Assembly (NCBI RefSeq): GCF_026626705.1
Contig: NZ_JAPNKC010000001.1
Span: forward strand, 5,784,001-5,848,000
Reading direction: 5' to 3'
Source: Pyxidicoccus sp. MSG2
GTDB taxonomy: Bacteria > Myxococcota > Myxococcia > Myxococcales > Myxococcaceae
Length of the DNA: 64,000 bases
In this document: one piece after another, positions 17,399-25,378 of the stretch
Layout of the letters: each line of letters opens with the position of its first letter
How positions within the stretch are numbered: the stretch's first letter is position 1
The notes under the pieces: generated by a model
Databases searched by the model: none
Seen by the model: only the letters and a program-made list of their open reading frames with translations
Told to the model about the DNA's origin: nothing
Program-made: the position numbers and the translations under genes

Positions 17399-17666
17399 GG
17401 CGGTTGTCGGGCCACATCCGTCGACGGCCCGGGCTGTTCGGCGCGGCAGGATGGCCTCGGGCGGTAGGGGATGCGCTGGGAACATTGAGTGGATGCCGGA
17501 CGCCGGTGGCCCGGCGGCACGACGGCATTCTGCAATGCCAGCGCCAGGGATTCATCCCGGGGCGGGTCAGGGTGTCCTGGGGTATGCGCGCCCCGGTCTC
17601 GCGGTGCGGGTCCGGGCAGCGGCGTGGACGCGCCCGGACACGGGCGCCCGGAATAGAGTCCCGCGC

Positions 17667-18275
17667 ATGAGCGACGATGATTCCCGGAAGCATCTGTTCG
17701 CCCGCGTCGAGTGTGCGGTGCGCGGCGGCTTCGAGGACGAGGAAGAGCTCCTCGAGAGCCTGGAGCAGTGGGTGGAGGACGAGCTGGGCGAGAGCAGCGG
17801 CGTGCTGACCGAGCAGTTGCAAGACCACGCCCGGAAGCTGCTCCAGGAGCAGCGCGTCCGGGAGGCGGGCTGGAGCGAGCCGACGCTGAATGATGCCATC
17901 GACAGCGCCTTCGACGAGCTGAACCAGCGTGGCATCGTCGCGCTGGAGAACGCGGGCTACACGATGTCCGACGGCTGGTCCGACGTGAATGAGGTCGCCA
18001 GCTACCAGGACACTCCGCCGCGCGGGGCCGTCTTCTACCACGGGCAGGATTTGGAGCGCGGCGTCGCGGGCCAGGGGCTGATGCTGGCCTTCGGCGCCTA
18101 CGAGAACAACTCCGCGAAGCACGCGGCGGCGAGCCTCGCCATCGGCCGCGAGGTGTGTGAAGTGCTCGGGCGCCATGGGGTGAAGACGGAGTGGAACGGC
18201 TCCGTGGAGGAGCGCATCCAGATTCCCCCCTTCGAGTGGCGCAAGCGCCGGTGGAGCGAGCTGGCCCGGGCGTAG
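17667..18275 (+). CDS. DUF6891 domain-containing protein
   Basis: A 202-residue acidic cytoplasmic protein resembling DUF6891. It has an N-terminal helical region with repeated Glu (FEDEEELLESLEQWVEDE), then SAFDELNQRGI, and the family's most conserved segment, GAVFYHGQDLERGVAGQGL, near residue 122. No catalytic motif is obvious and the function is unknown. The start is the ATG at 17667; upstream in-frame codons fall in the divergent promoter region shared with the DUF3142 gene. It ends one base from the convergent HxlR gene. Confidence 0.8.
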   Translation: MSDDDSRKHLFARVECAVRGGFEDEEELLESLEQWVEDELGESSGVLTEQLQDHARKLLQEQRVREAGWSEPTLNDAIDSAFDELNQRGIVALENAGYTMSDGWSDVNEVASYQDTPPRGAVFYHGQDLERGVAGQGLMLAFGAYENNSAKHAAASLAIGREVCEVLGRHGVKTEWNGSVEERIQIPPFEWRKRRWSELARA

Positions 18276-18276
18276 C

Positions 18277-18606
18277 TCAGCCGCGCTTCGCCCAACGCTC
18301 CGCCCAGTCCACGAGCGGGAGGAAGCGCTCCAGCAGCTCCCGTCCGAGCGGGGTGAGCACGTAGCCCTCGGCCTCGTCGAGCGTCACCAGGTCGCTGTCG
18401 CGCAGCTCCTTGAGACGCGTGTTGAGGACCGAGGGGCTCACGTCGCCGCAGGCCTCGCGCAGGGCGCGGAAGGTGAGGGCGTCCCCCCGCAGCTCCCAGA
18501 CGATGCGCAGCGCCCACCGCCGGCCGAGCAGGTCCAGCAACACCATGACCGGCCGGCCGGTGCGGGAGCCTCGGGCGGCGGAGCCGGGTCTGGGCGTTCG
18601 TGCCAC
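18277..18606 (-). CDS. HxlR family transcriptional regulator
   Basis: A 109-residue winged-helix DNA-binding protein of the HxlR/MarR-like class. The RRWALRIVWEL segment followed by LTFRALREACGDVSPSVLNTRLKEL is the characteristic HxlR helix-turn-helix, then a short wing (DEAEGYVLTPLGREL) and a C-terminal dimer helix. There are no Cys residues in the sensing helix, so it is probably not a thiol-switch member such as YodB. It is transcribed away from the carboxymuconolactone decarboxylase gene, and two matching palindromes lie between the genes. That suggests it represses itself and its neighbour and responds to a substrate of the decarboxylase. Confidence 0.87.
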   Translation of the reverse strand: MARTPRPGSAARGSRTGRPVMVLLDLLGRRWALRIVWELRGDALTFRALREACGDVSPSVLNTRLKELRDSDLVTLDEAEGYVLTPLGRELLERFLPLVDWAERWAKRG

Positions 18607-18620
18607 GGTGTCTCCCTTGC

Positions 18621-18668
18621 GCTACGGAAAGCGTAGCGTTAGAAGGTGGGTGCTACGGAATACGTAGC
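18621..18668. promoter_or_regulatory. Twin operator palindromes between HxlR regulator and decarboxylase
   Basis: Two 17-bp perfect inverted repeats, GCTACG-N5-CGTAGC, sit at 18621-18637 and 18652-18668. Their spacers are GAAAG and GAATA, and their centres are 31 bp apart, about three helical turns, so bound dimers would face the same side. They fill most of the 86-bp gap between the divergent genes. Confidence 0.75.
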
Positions 18669-18692
18669 ATCCCGAAGACGAGGAGGCGAGAC

Positions 18693-19247
18693 ATGAACGG
18701 GGCCCGAATCGCGCCCATGGAGCCGCCGTACTCCGAGGCCGTCACCGCCGCGCTCGCGCGAATCATGCCGGAGGGGGTGCCGCCCCTCGGGCTCTTCCGA
18801 ACGCTGGCGAAGAACGAGAGGGTCTTCAGCCGGCTGATGGCGGGCGGGCTGCTGGACAAGGGCAGCGTGAGCCTGCGCGAGCGGGAGCTGGTCATCGACC
18901 GGACGTGCTGGCGCTGCGGCTCCGAGTACGAGTGGGGCGTCCACGTGGCCTTCTTTGGCGAGCGCGTGCGCCTGACGCCCGAGGAGGTCCACGGCCTGTG
19001 CACGGAGGACGTGGAGGCCACGCCGTTCAGCCCGCGCGAGCGGCTGCTGCTGCGGCTCTGCGACGCGCTGCACGCGAGCGCCACCGTGCCGGACGCGCTC
19101 TGGACGGAGCTGGCGCGCGAGTGGAGCGAGGCGCAGTTGTTGGAGTTGCTCGTGCTGGCGGGCTACTACCACGCCATCTCGTTCGTCACGAACGCGCTGC
19201 GCCTGCCGCTGGAGTCCTTCGCCGCGCGCTTCCCCGGCCCGCCGTGA
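18693..19247 (+). CDS. Carboxymuconolactone decarboxylase family protein (AhpD-like)
   Basis: A 184-residue all-helical protein of the CMD/AhpD superfamily. The segment RTCWRCGSEYEWGVHV (residues ~68-83) has the conserved C-x-x-C pair followed by YEWGVH, typical of members with peroxidase-like or decarboxylase-like thiol chemistry. GAGGAGG at 18680-18686 precedes the ATG at 18693, so I reject an upstream in-frame start. The family covers alkylhydroperoxidases and aromatic-ring decarboxylases; the C-x-x-C favours a redox role, but no ring-cleavage genes are nearby. It is probably controlled by the divergent HxlR regulator. Confidence 0.85.
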   Translation: MNGARIAPMEPPYSEAVTAALARIMPEGVPPLGLFRTLAKNERVFSRLMAGGLLDKGSVSLRERELVIDRTCWRCGSEYEWGVHVAFFGERVRLTPEEVHGLCTEDVEATPFSPRERLLLRLCDALHASATVPDALWTELAREWSEAQLLELLVLAGYYHAISFVTNALRLPLESFAARFPGPP

Positions 19248-19250
19248 CGC

Positions 19251-20042
19251 TCAGGCCTGGGACTTGCTCTTCGCGCGGCGCTGCAGCCAGTTCTTGATGA
19301 AGGCCTTCACCTCGGGGTGCTGGGACTCGCGGAACTTGTCCGGGGGGCCGTATTCGACGATGAGGCCCTCGTGCATGAGGGCGAGGGCGTCGGCCATGCC
19401 GAAGGCGGACGCCACGTCCGGCGTAATCACCAGTGAGGTGGCGCCGAGCTGCTGCTTGCCGGTGAAGATGATTTCGTTGACGGCGGCGGTGGTGAGCGGG
19501 TCCAGACCGGCCGTGGGGTCGTCGTAGAGGAGGATTTTCGGCTGGAGGATGGTGGCGCGCGCGAAGCCCACGCGCTTCTGCATGCCGCCGGACAGCTCGC
19601 CCGGGAAGCGCGTGGTGGCGTGCGACAGGCCCACCTTGGCCAGCGTCTTGTCCACCGTCTCCTTGATTTCCGCCTCGGACATCTTCGTGCGCTCGCGCAG
19701 CGGGAACGCCACGTTGTCGTAGACGTTGAGCGAGTCGAAGAGGGCGTTGGCCTGGAAGAGGATGCCCTGCTTGCGGCGCATGTTGTTCAGCGCCGTCTCA
19801 TCCATCTGCGCCAGGTCCTGGCCCTCCACCAGCACCGCGCCCTTGTCCGGCTTGAGCAGGCCCATGATGTGCTTCATCAGCACCGTCTTGCCCGAGCCGG
19901 ATACGCCCATCAGCACGCAGGTGGTGCCCTCGGGGACGACGAGGCTGACGCCTCGCAGCGCCTCGGTGGCGCCGAAGGACTTGTGGATGTCCCTGACCTC
20001 GATGGCCGGGGGACGCGCCGGCTCGCCGCTCGTGTTGCTCAT
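19251..20042 (-). CDS. ABC transporter ATP-binding protein, MlaF/Mkl-like, with unusual catalytic residues
   Basis: A 263-residue ABC ATPase of the lipid-transport (MlaF/Ttg2A/Mkl) branch. Walker A reads GVSGSGKT, the Q-loop lies in ILFQANALFDSL and the signature is LSGGMQKR. Two catalytic positions differ from the family: Walker B ends in YDDPTAGLD, with Asp in place of the usual catalytic Glu, and the H-loop reads VITPD, with Pro in place of the usual His. Both were checked in the DNA. It may therefore hydrolyse ATP slowly, or may bind ATP as a regulator. No MlaE permease or MlaD gene is adjacent. The ATG at 20042 has GGAGCC upstream; a longer open frame is not credible. Confidence 0.85.
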   Translation of the reverse strand: MSNTSGEPARPPAIEVRDIHKSFGATEALRGVSLVVPEGTTCVLMGVSGSGKTVLMKHIMGLLKPDKGAVLVEGQDLAQMDETALNNMRRKQGILFQANALFDSLNVYDNVAFPLRERTKMSEAEIKETVDKTLAKVGLSHATTRFPGELSGGMQKRVGFARATILQPKILLYDDPTAGLDPLTTAAVNEIIFTGKQQLGATSLVITPDVASAFGMADALALMHEGLIVEYGPPDKFRESQHPEVKAFIKNWLQRRAKSKSQA

Positions 20043-20336
20043 GGCGGCTCCACCATAGTGCGCGGGGCTTCCCTCCGCTGCCCCAATCCCTTCGTTCTCG
20101 GGAGGGCGTACCCCGGGTGCGCGGCGTCTCCGGCGGCTGTGTGGGGGATGCACTCCGGTGTCCGGGCGGCGTCCCCAGGCGTGTCTGTGGGGGGCGCGGG
20201 ATGTCCGCGGGTGCACGGCGGCGTGACGGAGTGCTTGCCGTGCAGGCAGGGGAAGGGATGCTCCGAGCCATGCGGACGTCGATACGGTGTGACGCGCGGT
20301 GGGCCCGGGGTCCGGGCACCGGGGAGGTCTAGCCGC

Positions 20337-21350
<1,014 letters not shown>

Positions 21351-21356
21351 GCGGCG

Positions 21357-21863
21357 CTACGCGTGCAGCTCCGCCGGTGCGTACGCCAGCTCCCTCGGAC
21401 GGTCCCTGACGATGTGCCCGAGCAGCGGCTCCTCCAGTTGGAGGAAGTCCTCGAAGCGCAGCTCGATGGCCTCCGTGTGCGAGCCCGCGCGGAACAACAG
21501 TCGCCCGGCGTGGCGCAGGTGCTCGTCCACCACCACGGGCAGGCCGTAGAGCTGGCCGAAGGGGGGCTCGGCGCCCGGCTCGCACTGCGGGAAGAGGTCG
21601 ACGAATTCCGACTCCTCCGCCAGCCGCAGCCTGCGGACTCCGAGCATCTCCGCGACGCGGCCCAGGTCCACGGTGTCCGGCGCGCTCACCACACAGAGCC
21701 ACAGCCGGTCCGACGCGTGGATGATGACCGTCTTCGCCACCTGGAAGCCCGTGACGTGCAGCGACGCCGCGAGTGACTGCGCGCGGAGGGCCCGGAAGTG
21801 CGACCGCCGCTCGAAGGGGACGCGGTGGCGCTGGAGATACTCGATGATGGAGTCCGGAATCAT
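21357..21863 (-). CDS. YbaK/EbsC-type aminoacyl-tRNA deacylase
   Basis: A 168-residue protein of the YbaK/ProX-like editing-domain family, which hydrolyses mischarged aminoacyl-tRNAs such as Cys-, Ala- or Ser-tRNA in trans. Family features are FRALRAQSLAAS near the N-terminus, then the strand VAKTVIIHASDRLWLCVV containing the conserved Lys of the active site, and PPFGQLYGLPVVVDEHL with the G-P-x-x-P-F-G-like motif. The exact tRNA specificity cannot be read from sequence. It follows a small ORF with a 19-base gap and converges with the MalK-type gene, six bases away. Confidence 0.85.
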   Translation of the reverse strand: MIPDSIIEYLQRHRVPFERRSHFRALRAQSLAASLHVTGFQVAKTVIIHASDRLWLCVVSAPDTVDLGRVAEMLGVRRLRLAEESEFVDLFPQCEPGAEPPFGQLYGLPVVVDEHLRHAGRLLFRAGSHTEAIELRFEDFLQLEEPLLGHIVRDRPRELAYAPAELHA

Positions 21864-21882
21864 GCGAGCCGCTGCGCCGGAC

Positions 21883-22080
21883 TCAGGCGTAGACCTGATT
21901 CCCTTCGAGCGTCATCTCCAGACGCCGTGTGAGCTGTTCCATCCGGTCGTACCGCTCTCGCAGCATGTCGCGATACGCGCGCTGGTCGGCATGGGCAATC
22001 TCGTCCAGGAGCACGCGCAGCGCCGAGTCCAGCGCCTGCTTCAGCTCGCGCGCCTCTACCGCGGACAGTTCCAACAGCAT
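21883..22080 (-). CDS. Small coiled-coil-like hypothetical protein
   Basis: A 65-residue, highly charged protein predicted to be almost entirely helical, with heptad-like Leu spacing (ELSAVEARELKQAL through RMEQLTRRLEM). The ATG at 22080 is preceded by AGGAGGTG at ideal spacing, which argues that the gene is real and fixes the start; the longer frame from 22110 lacks this. It is 19 bases upstream of the deacylase on the same strand and probably co-transcribed. Function unknown. Confidence 0.65.
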   Translation of the reverse strand: MLLELSAVEARELKQALDSALRVLLDEIAHADQRAYRDMLRERYDRMEQLTRRLEMTLEGNQVYA

Positions 22081-22314
22081 GAAGCACCTCCTGCGGCGAA
22101 CGTTAGGCACCGACGCGAGTGCCGGCCCCGCGTGCCCGCACGGGGCCCACGTTGCCCGTCTGCCTGACGCCGCATCCCTCTCCGCTTCCTCGTTGGAGCA
22201 GTGGAGCGCTCCTCCGGCCGTCTCCCCCGACGGTGCCGCCCGCCGCGCGAGCCCTCACTGTTCTTCTCATGAGGGCCCGGAGGGTCCGGGTGCCACGAGC
22301 ACGAGGAGGCCCAG

Positions 22315-22641
22315 ATGGTTCAGGTCGGGGATGTGCGCGAGGGGATGACGGTGCGGACCGCGGACGGGCGCGTCGTGGGGCGTGTGGCCGCGATAGGAGA
22401 CATCCACTTCGAGCTGGAGCAGGGGCTCGTGCCCATTCCGCGGCGCGACTACCTGGTGGAGTACGGCGACGTGGACTTCATCCGCGACCAGGACGTGTAC
22501 CTGGCGAACGCGGACCACCCGCTGCTCACGCTCGAGGAGGACGACGACGGCAGTGCCCTGCCACCCCGCCACTGCCAGGGCATGGACGCCGAGCCCGTGA
22601 ATGCCGCCTCCGACATGGAGGTGGAGCCCGTCCGGCACTGA
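22315..22641 (+). CDS. DUF2171-like (PRC-barrel-type) small protein
   Basis: A 108-residue protein. The first ~70 residues read like a small beta-barrel of the DUF2171/PRC type: VREGMTVRTADGRVVGRV, then an IHFELEQG-x4-PRRDYLVEYGDVDFI segment. The C-terminal tail is acidic and looks disordered. Members are often stress-induced or bind other proteins, but there is no defined role. GAGGAGG at 22303-22309 supports the ATG at 22315. The gene stands alone. Confidence 0.65.
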   Translation: MVQVGDVREGMTVRTADGRVVGRVAAIGDIHFELEQGLVPIPRRDYLVEYGDVDFIRDQDVYLANADHPLLTLEEDDDGSALPPRHCQGMDAEPVNAASDMEVEPVRH

Positions 22642-22813
22642 CTGATGCGCTGCGCCAGCGCCCCTGGCCCAGGCCCCCGTCACGAACCCGCTTTGCTGGA
22701 ATTCCGACCCGCGGGGCGGTGTAAGCGTCGGGAATCACTCAGGTGGGATAGCCCAGAAATGTCAGACCGTCAGGCTAAACGAGTCCTCTTCGACCAGCCA
22801 TCCGGGTGGGCTC

Positions 22814-24064
22814 ATGCGACGGTTCTCGACATCCTGCGTTACCGCGGCGCTCTTCGCGCTGGTGTTCTCGTGCAGCTCTGATCCACGTGCCGAAGAGGGG
22901 CACGTGGACGCGGCCGCGCGGCCGCTGGCGTTGGCCACGCCGCGCAAGCTGCTGCCGTTCGTCTCGCTGGCGGATGGGCGGGTACTGGCCGTGGGAGGGC
23001 ATGACGGCAATCGCACGCTCGCGAGCTGCGAGGTGTTCGAGCCGGGGTCGGGCCTGTGGCACGTGACGGGTTCCCTGCGCACGGCGCGGCGCAACCACGC
23101 GGCGGTGCGGCTGGCGGACGGGCGCGTGCTGGCGGTGGGCGGCACGCACGGCGCGGCGATGGGCGCGCTCGCGAGCGCCGAGGTGTACGACCCGGCCACG
23201 GGCGCGTGGACGGACACGGCATCGATGGCCGAGGCGCGCAATGACCCGGCGATGGTGCTGCTGCCGGACGGGCGCGTGCTGGTTGCGGGAGGCACGGACG
23301 TGGACCGGCGGCCGCTGCGCTCGGCGGAGCTGTACGACGCGGTGACGGGCACGTGGAGCGCGGCGGAGGCGTCCGGCTTCGCGCGCGGCGGTGCGCGGAC
23401 GGCGGTGCTGCTGGCCAACGGCAAGGCGCTCTTCGCGAGCGGCCTGCAGGCGGAGCTGTACGACGCGGCGACGGGCCACTGGGAGAAGGCGGGGCCGGCG
23501 GGTGGCGCGGCGGGGACGCACCGGTTGGCGCACACGGTGACGCTGCTGCCGGACGGGCGCGTGCTGGTGGTGGGCGGCACGACGGCGCGCGCGGCGGGCA
23601 CGGCGGAGGTGTACGCGCCGGACACGGGCGAGTGGACGCTGGTGGCGGCGCCGGCGGTGCCTCGCGAGCACCACGCGGCGGTGGTGACGGCGGACGGCGC
23701 GGTATGGGTGCTGGGTGGCGAGCACTACACGACGGGGGCACTCGCGTCGGTGGAGCGCTTCGAGCCAGCGACGGGGACGTGGGCGTCGGTGCCGGCGCTG
23801 GTGGAGCCGCGCGGGAAGCTGGCCGCGGTGGTGCTGCCGGACGGCGCGGTGCTGGTGATGGGCGGTGGAAACGAGGTGGAGGGGATGCTGTCCGTGAGCG
23901 AGCGGTACGTGCCGGGCGGATGCGTGCCGACGGTGTGCTCGGCGCGCGAGGGGATGTGCGGGCCGGTGGCGGATGGCTGTGGTGGGACGCTCGACTGCGG
24001 GCCGTGCGGCGCGGAGGTCTGCGGGGCGGGGGAGTGCCGCGCGGAGGGGTCGGGCGTGCCGTGA
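22814..24064 (+). CDS. Kelch-repeat beta-propeller lipoprotein with Cys-rich tail
   Basis: A 416-residue predicted lipoprotein; the signal ends at Cys20 (LVFSC, an imperfect lipobox). Residues ~40-375 contain about six kelch motifs, each with DGRVLxxGG and a following Y-D/E-P-A-T-G-x-W, which form a beta-propeller. The last ~45 residues hold eight closely spaced Cys (CVPTVC through CGAGEC) including a GCGGTLDCGPC segment common in myxobacterial surface proteins. It is probably a cell-surface or secreted binding protein; kelch propellers usually mediate protein or glycan binding, and galactose-oxidase-like catalysis is not indicated. Confidence 0.82.
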   Translation: MRRFSTSCVTAALFALVFSCSSDPRAEEGHVDAAARPLALATPRKLLPFVSLADGRVLAVGGHDGNRTLASCEVFEPGSGLWHVTGSLRTARRNHAAVRLADGRVLAVGGTHGAAMGALASAEVYDPATGAWTDTASMAEARNDPAMVLLPDGRVLVAGGTDVDRRPLRSAELYDAVTGTWSAAEASGFARGGARTAVLLANGKALFASGLQAELYDAATGHWEKAGPAGGAAGTHRLAHTVTLLPDGRVLVVGGTTARAAGTAEVYAPDTGEWTLVAAPAVPREHHAAVVTADGAVWVLGGEHYTTGALASVERFEPATGTWASVPALVEPRGKLAAVVLPDGAVLVMGGGNEVEGMLSVSERYVPGGCVPTVCSAREGMCGPVADGCGGTLDCGPCGAEVCGAGECRAEGSGVP

Positions 24065-24123
24065 GCGGGCGGGCATGCGGCGCCGTGGATGACGGCGGCG
24101 CCGCGCCCGGGTGAGATGCGGGC

Positions 24124-24489
24124 ATGAGGCGATTCCTGGTGGTGGGCGTGCTGCTCGCGGGCTGCGGAGGCTCGGAGGAGCCGCAACTCAGTTACACCGA
24201 GCTGGCGGAGCGCACGGCTGCGGCGATGTGCACGTACGCGGAGCGGTGTGACGGGAGCACGGGGCCTTATGAGCAGTGCGTGGCGGAGGTGCTCGCGGCG
24301 TATGCGGCGGTGGAGCCGGAGCTGAACGGTGGTGTCTCGGGAGCGAAGTCGGGCTGCGTGCAGTGCATGCGCATCCGCACCGAGGAGCTGGAGTCGGCGC
24401 TGGCGAGCGAGTGCCAGCGGGCTCCGGATGCTGCGCGGGTGAGCGCGGTGTGCGGCGTGGATGACTCGGCGTGCGCGGGGGCTCCTTGA
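24124..24489 (+). CDS. Small Cys-rich lipoprotein
   Basis: A 121-residue lipoprotein with lipobox LAGC (Cys14). The mature part has eight Cys in a spacing that suggests four disulfides (C-x6-C, C-x2-C pairs) and an otherwise helical composition. I do not recognise a family. It lies 59 bases after the kelch lipoprotein on the same strand, so co-expression is plausible. Confidence 0.7.
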   Translation: MRRFLVVGVLLAGCGGSEEPQLSYTELAERTAAAMCTYAERCDGSTGPYEQCVAEVLAAYAAVEPELNGGVSGAKSGCVQCMRIRTEELESALASECQRAPDAARVSAVCGVDDSACAGAP

Positions 24490-24591
24490 GGTCCGTGTCC
24501 GTTTCCTGACGCGCGGTAGCTCGGCGCGCTCCTGGCTGCGGAAGAGAAGTCACTATCGTGTCCGGCAGCAACGGTCCTCGTCGGAGGCACG

Positions 24592-24996
24592 ATGGATATG
24601 AAGCTCTGGCTTCGACGAGTCGGGCTGTTGCTCGGAGTGGCAGGTGGGGCAGTCATCCTGCTTTCCTGTGGAGCGCACCCTGTTGGCTCCCGCTCCATGC
24701 TTCGAGCGGATCATCCGCGTGGACCCGGGAGCTTCTGTGCGCTGAATCCAGAGGGATGTCCGCCTCCGGCCGCTGCTTCCGTGAAGCCTGGGGCCTTCAA
24801 CCTGGACACGTGCCTCAAGGCTTGTGATGCCGGAGGCGCGGTGCTCGAGAGCTTCTGTCGGGGACTGTCGGAGGCCTGGCAGCGTGAGCTGTGTTGGGGT
24901 GCTGTTTCCGGCACGAAGGTCGCGTGCAAGAACATGTGCTACCGCGTGCATGTGTGTATGGACGATTCGGCCCGGTGTCCCGAGCGGACCGAGTGA
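24592..24996 (+). CDS. Small Cys-rich lipoprotein
   Basis: A 134-residue protein with a lipoprotein signal (hydrophobic run ending LLSC, Cys26). The mature part contains nine Cys (FCALNPEGC, CLKAC, FC, LC, ACKNMC, VC, RC), consistent with a small disulfide-bonded surface domain. No family is recognised. GGAGG at 24583-24587 fits ATG 24592, or ATG 24598 two codons later. It is followed 10 bases downstream by another small gene, so the two are probably one transcript. Confidence 0.68.
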   Translation: MDMKLWLRRVGLLLGVAGGAVILLSCGAHPVGSRSMLRADHPRGPGSFCALNPEGCPPPAAASVKPGAFNLDTCLKACDAGGAVLESFCRGLSEAWQRELCWGAVSGTKVACKNMCYRVHVCMDDSARCPERTE

Positions 24997-25006
24997 GAGG
25001 AGCCTC

Positions 25007-25318
25007 ATGGCTGGATGGCTGCCGCAGCTCACCTCCATTGATGACCCGATTGCCGACGACTACTGGTCCTTCGAAACGGATGAAGGGCAGAAGCGCTTCG
25101 TCCGCATCACCGTCGGCCGGCCCGTCCCGATTCCGGGAGACCCGAACGGGGATTGGTATTGCCCGCTGCTCATCGAGCACCCGCAGCATCCCGACTTCTA
25201 CTCGGTCGTGGGTGTCGGCCCCGTCGATGCACTGAGGAACGCGATGCGAATCGTGGACGATGGGTTCCGCGACATGCGCAAGGTGAGCCCGCGCGCGAAG
25301 CCCCCTGCCGTTCCCTGA
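25007..25318 (+). CDS. Small conserved-looking hypothetical protein (DUF6968-like)
   Basis: A 103-residue cytoplasmic protein. Landmarks are RITVGRPVPIPG, then DWYCPLLIEHP and VVGVGPVDALRNAMRIV, which resembles small proteins annotated DUF6968; I hold that match loosely. The ATG at 25007 follows GAGAGGAG directly. It is 10 bases from the preceding lipoprotein gene. It could be an immunity-like or accessory protein, but nothing in the sequence shows this. Confidence 0.6.
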   Translation: MAGWLPQLTSIDDPIADDYWSFETDEGQKRFVRITVGRPVPIPGDPNGDWYCPLLIEHPQHPDFYSVVGVGPVDALRNAMRIVDDGFRDMRKVSPRAKPPAVP

Positions 25319-25378
25319 CTTTCACGTCCCGTGCGTCACAGCGGCACCGCGCCCCGGCCCGTGACAGACTGCGCGCCC

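Noticed and set aside
16644-18176. In-frame 5' extension of the secreted 743-residue protein
   Set aside because: It overlaps the DUF3142 and DUF6891 genes and would bury a clear signal peptide.
20043-20336. Small open frames between the two ABC ATPase genes
   Set aside because: No ribosome site or coding bias; only Arg/Gly-rich translations of GC-rich DNA.
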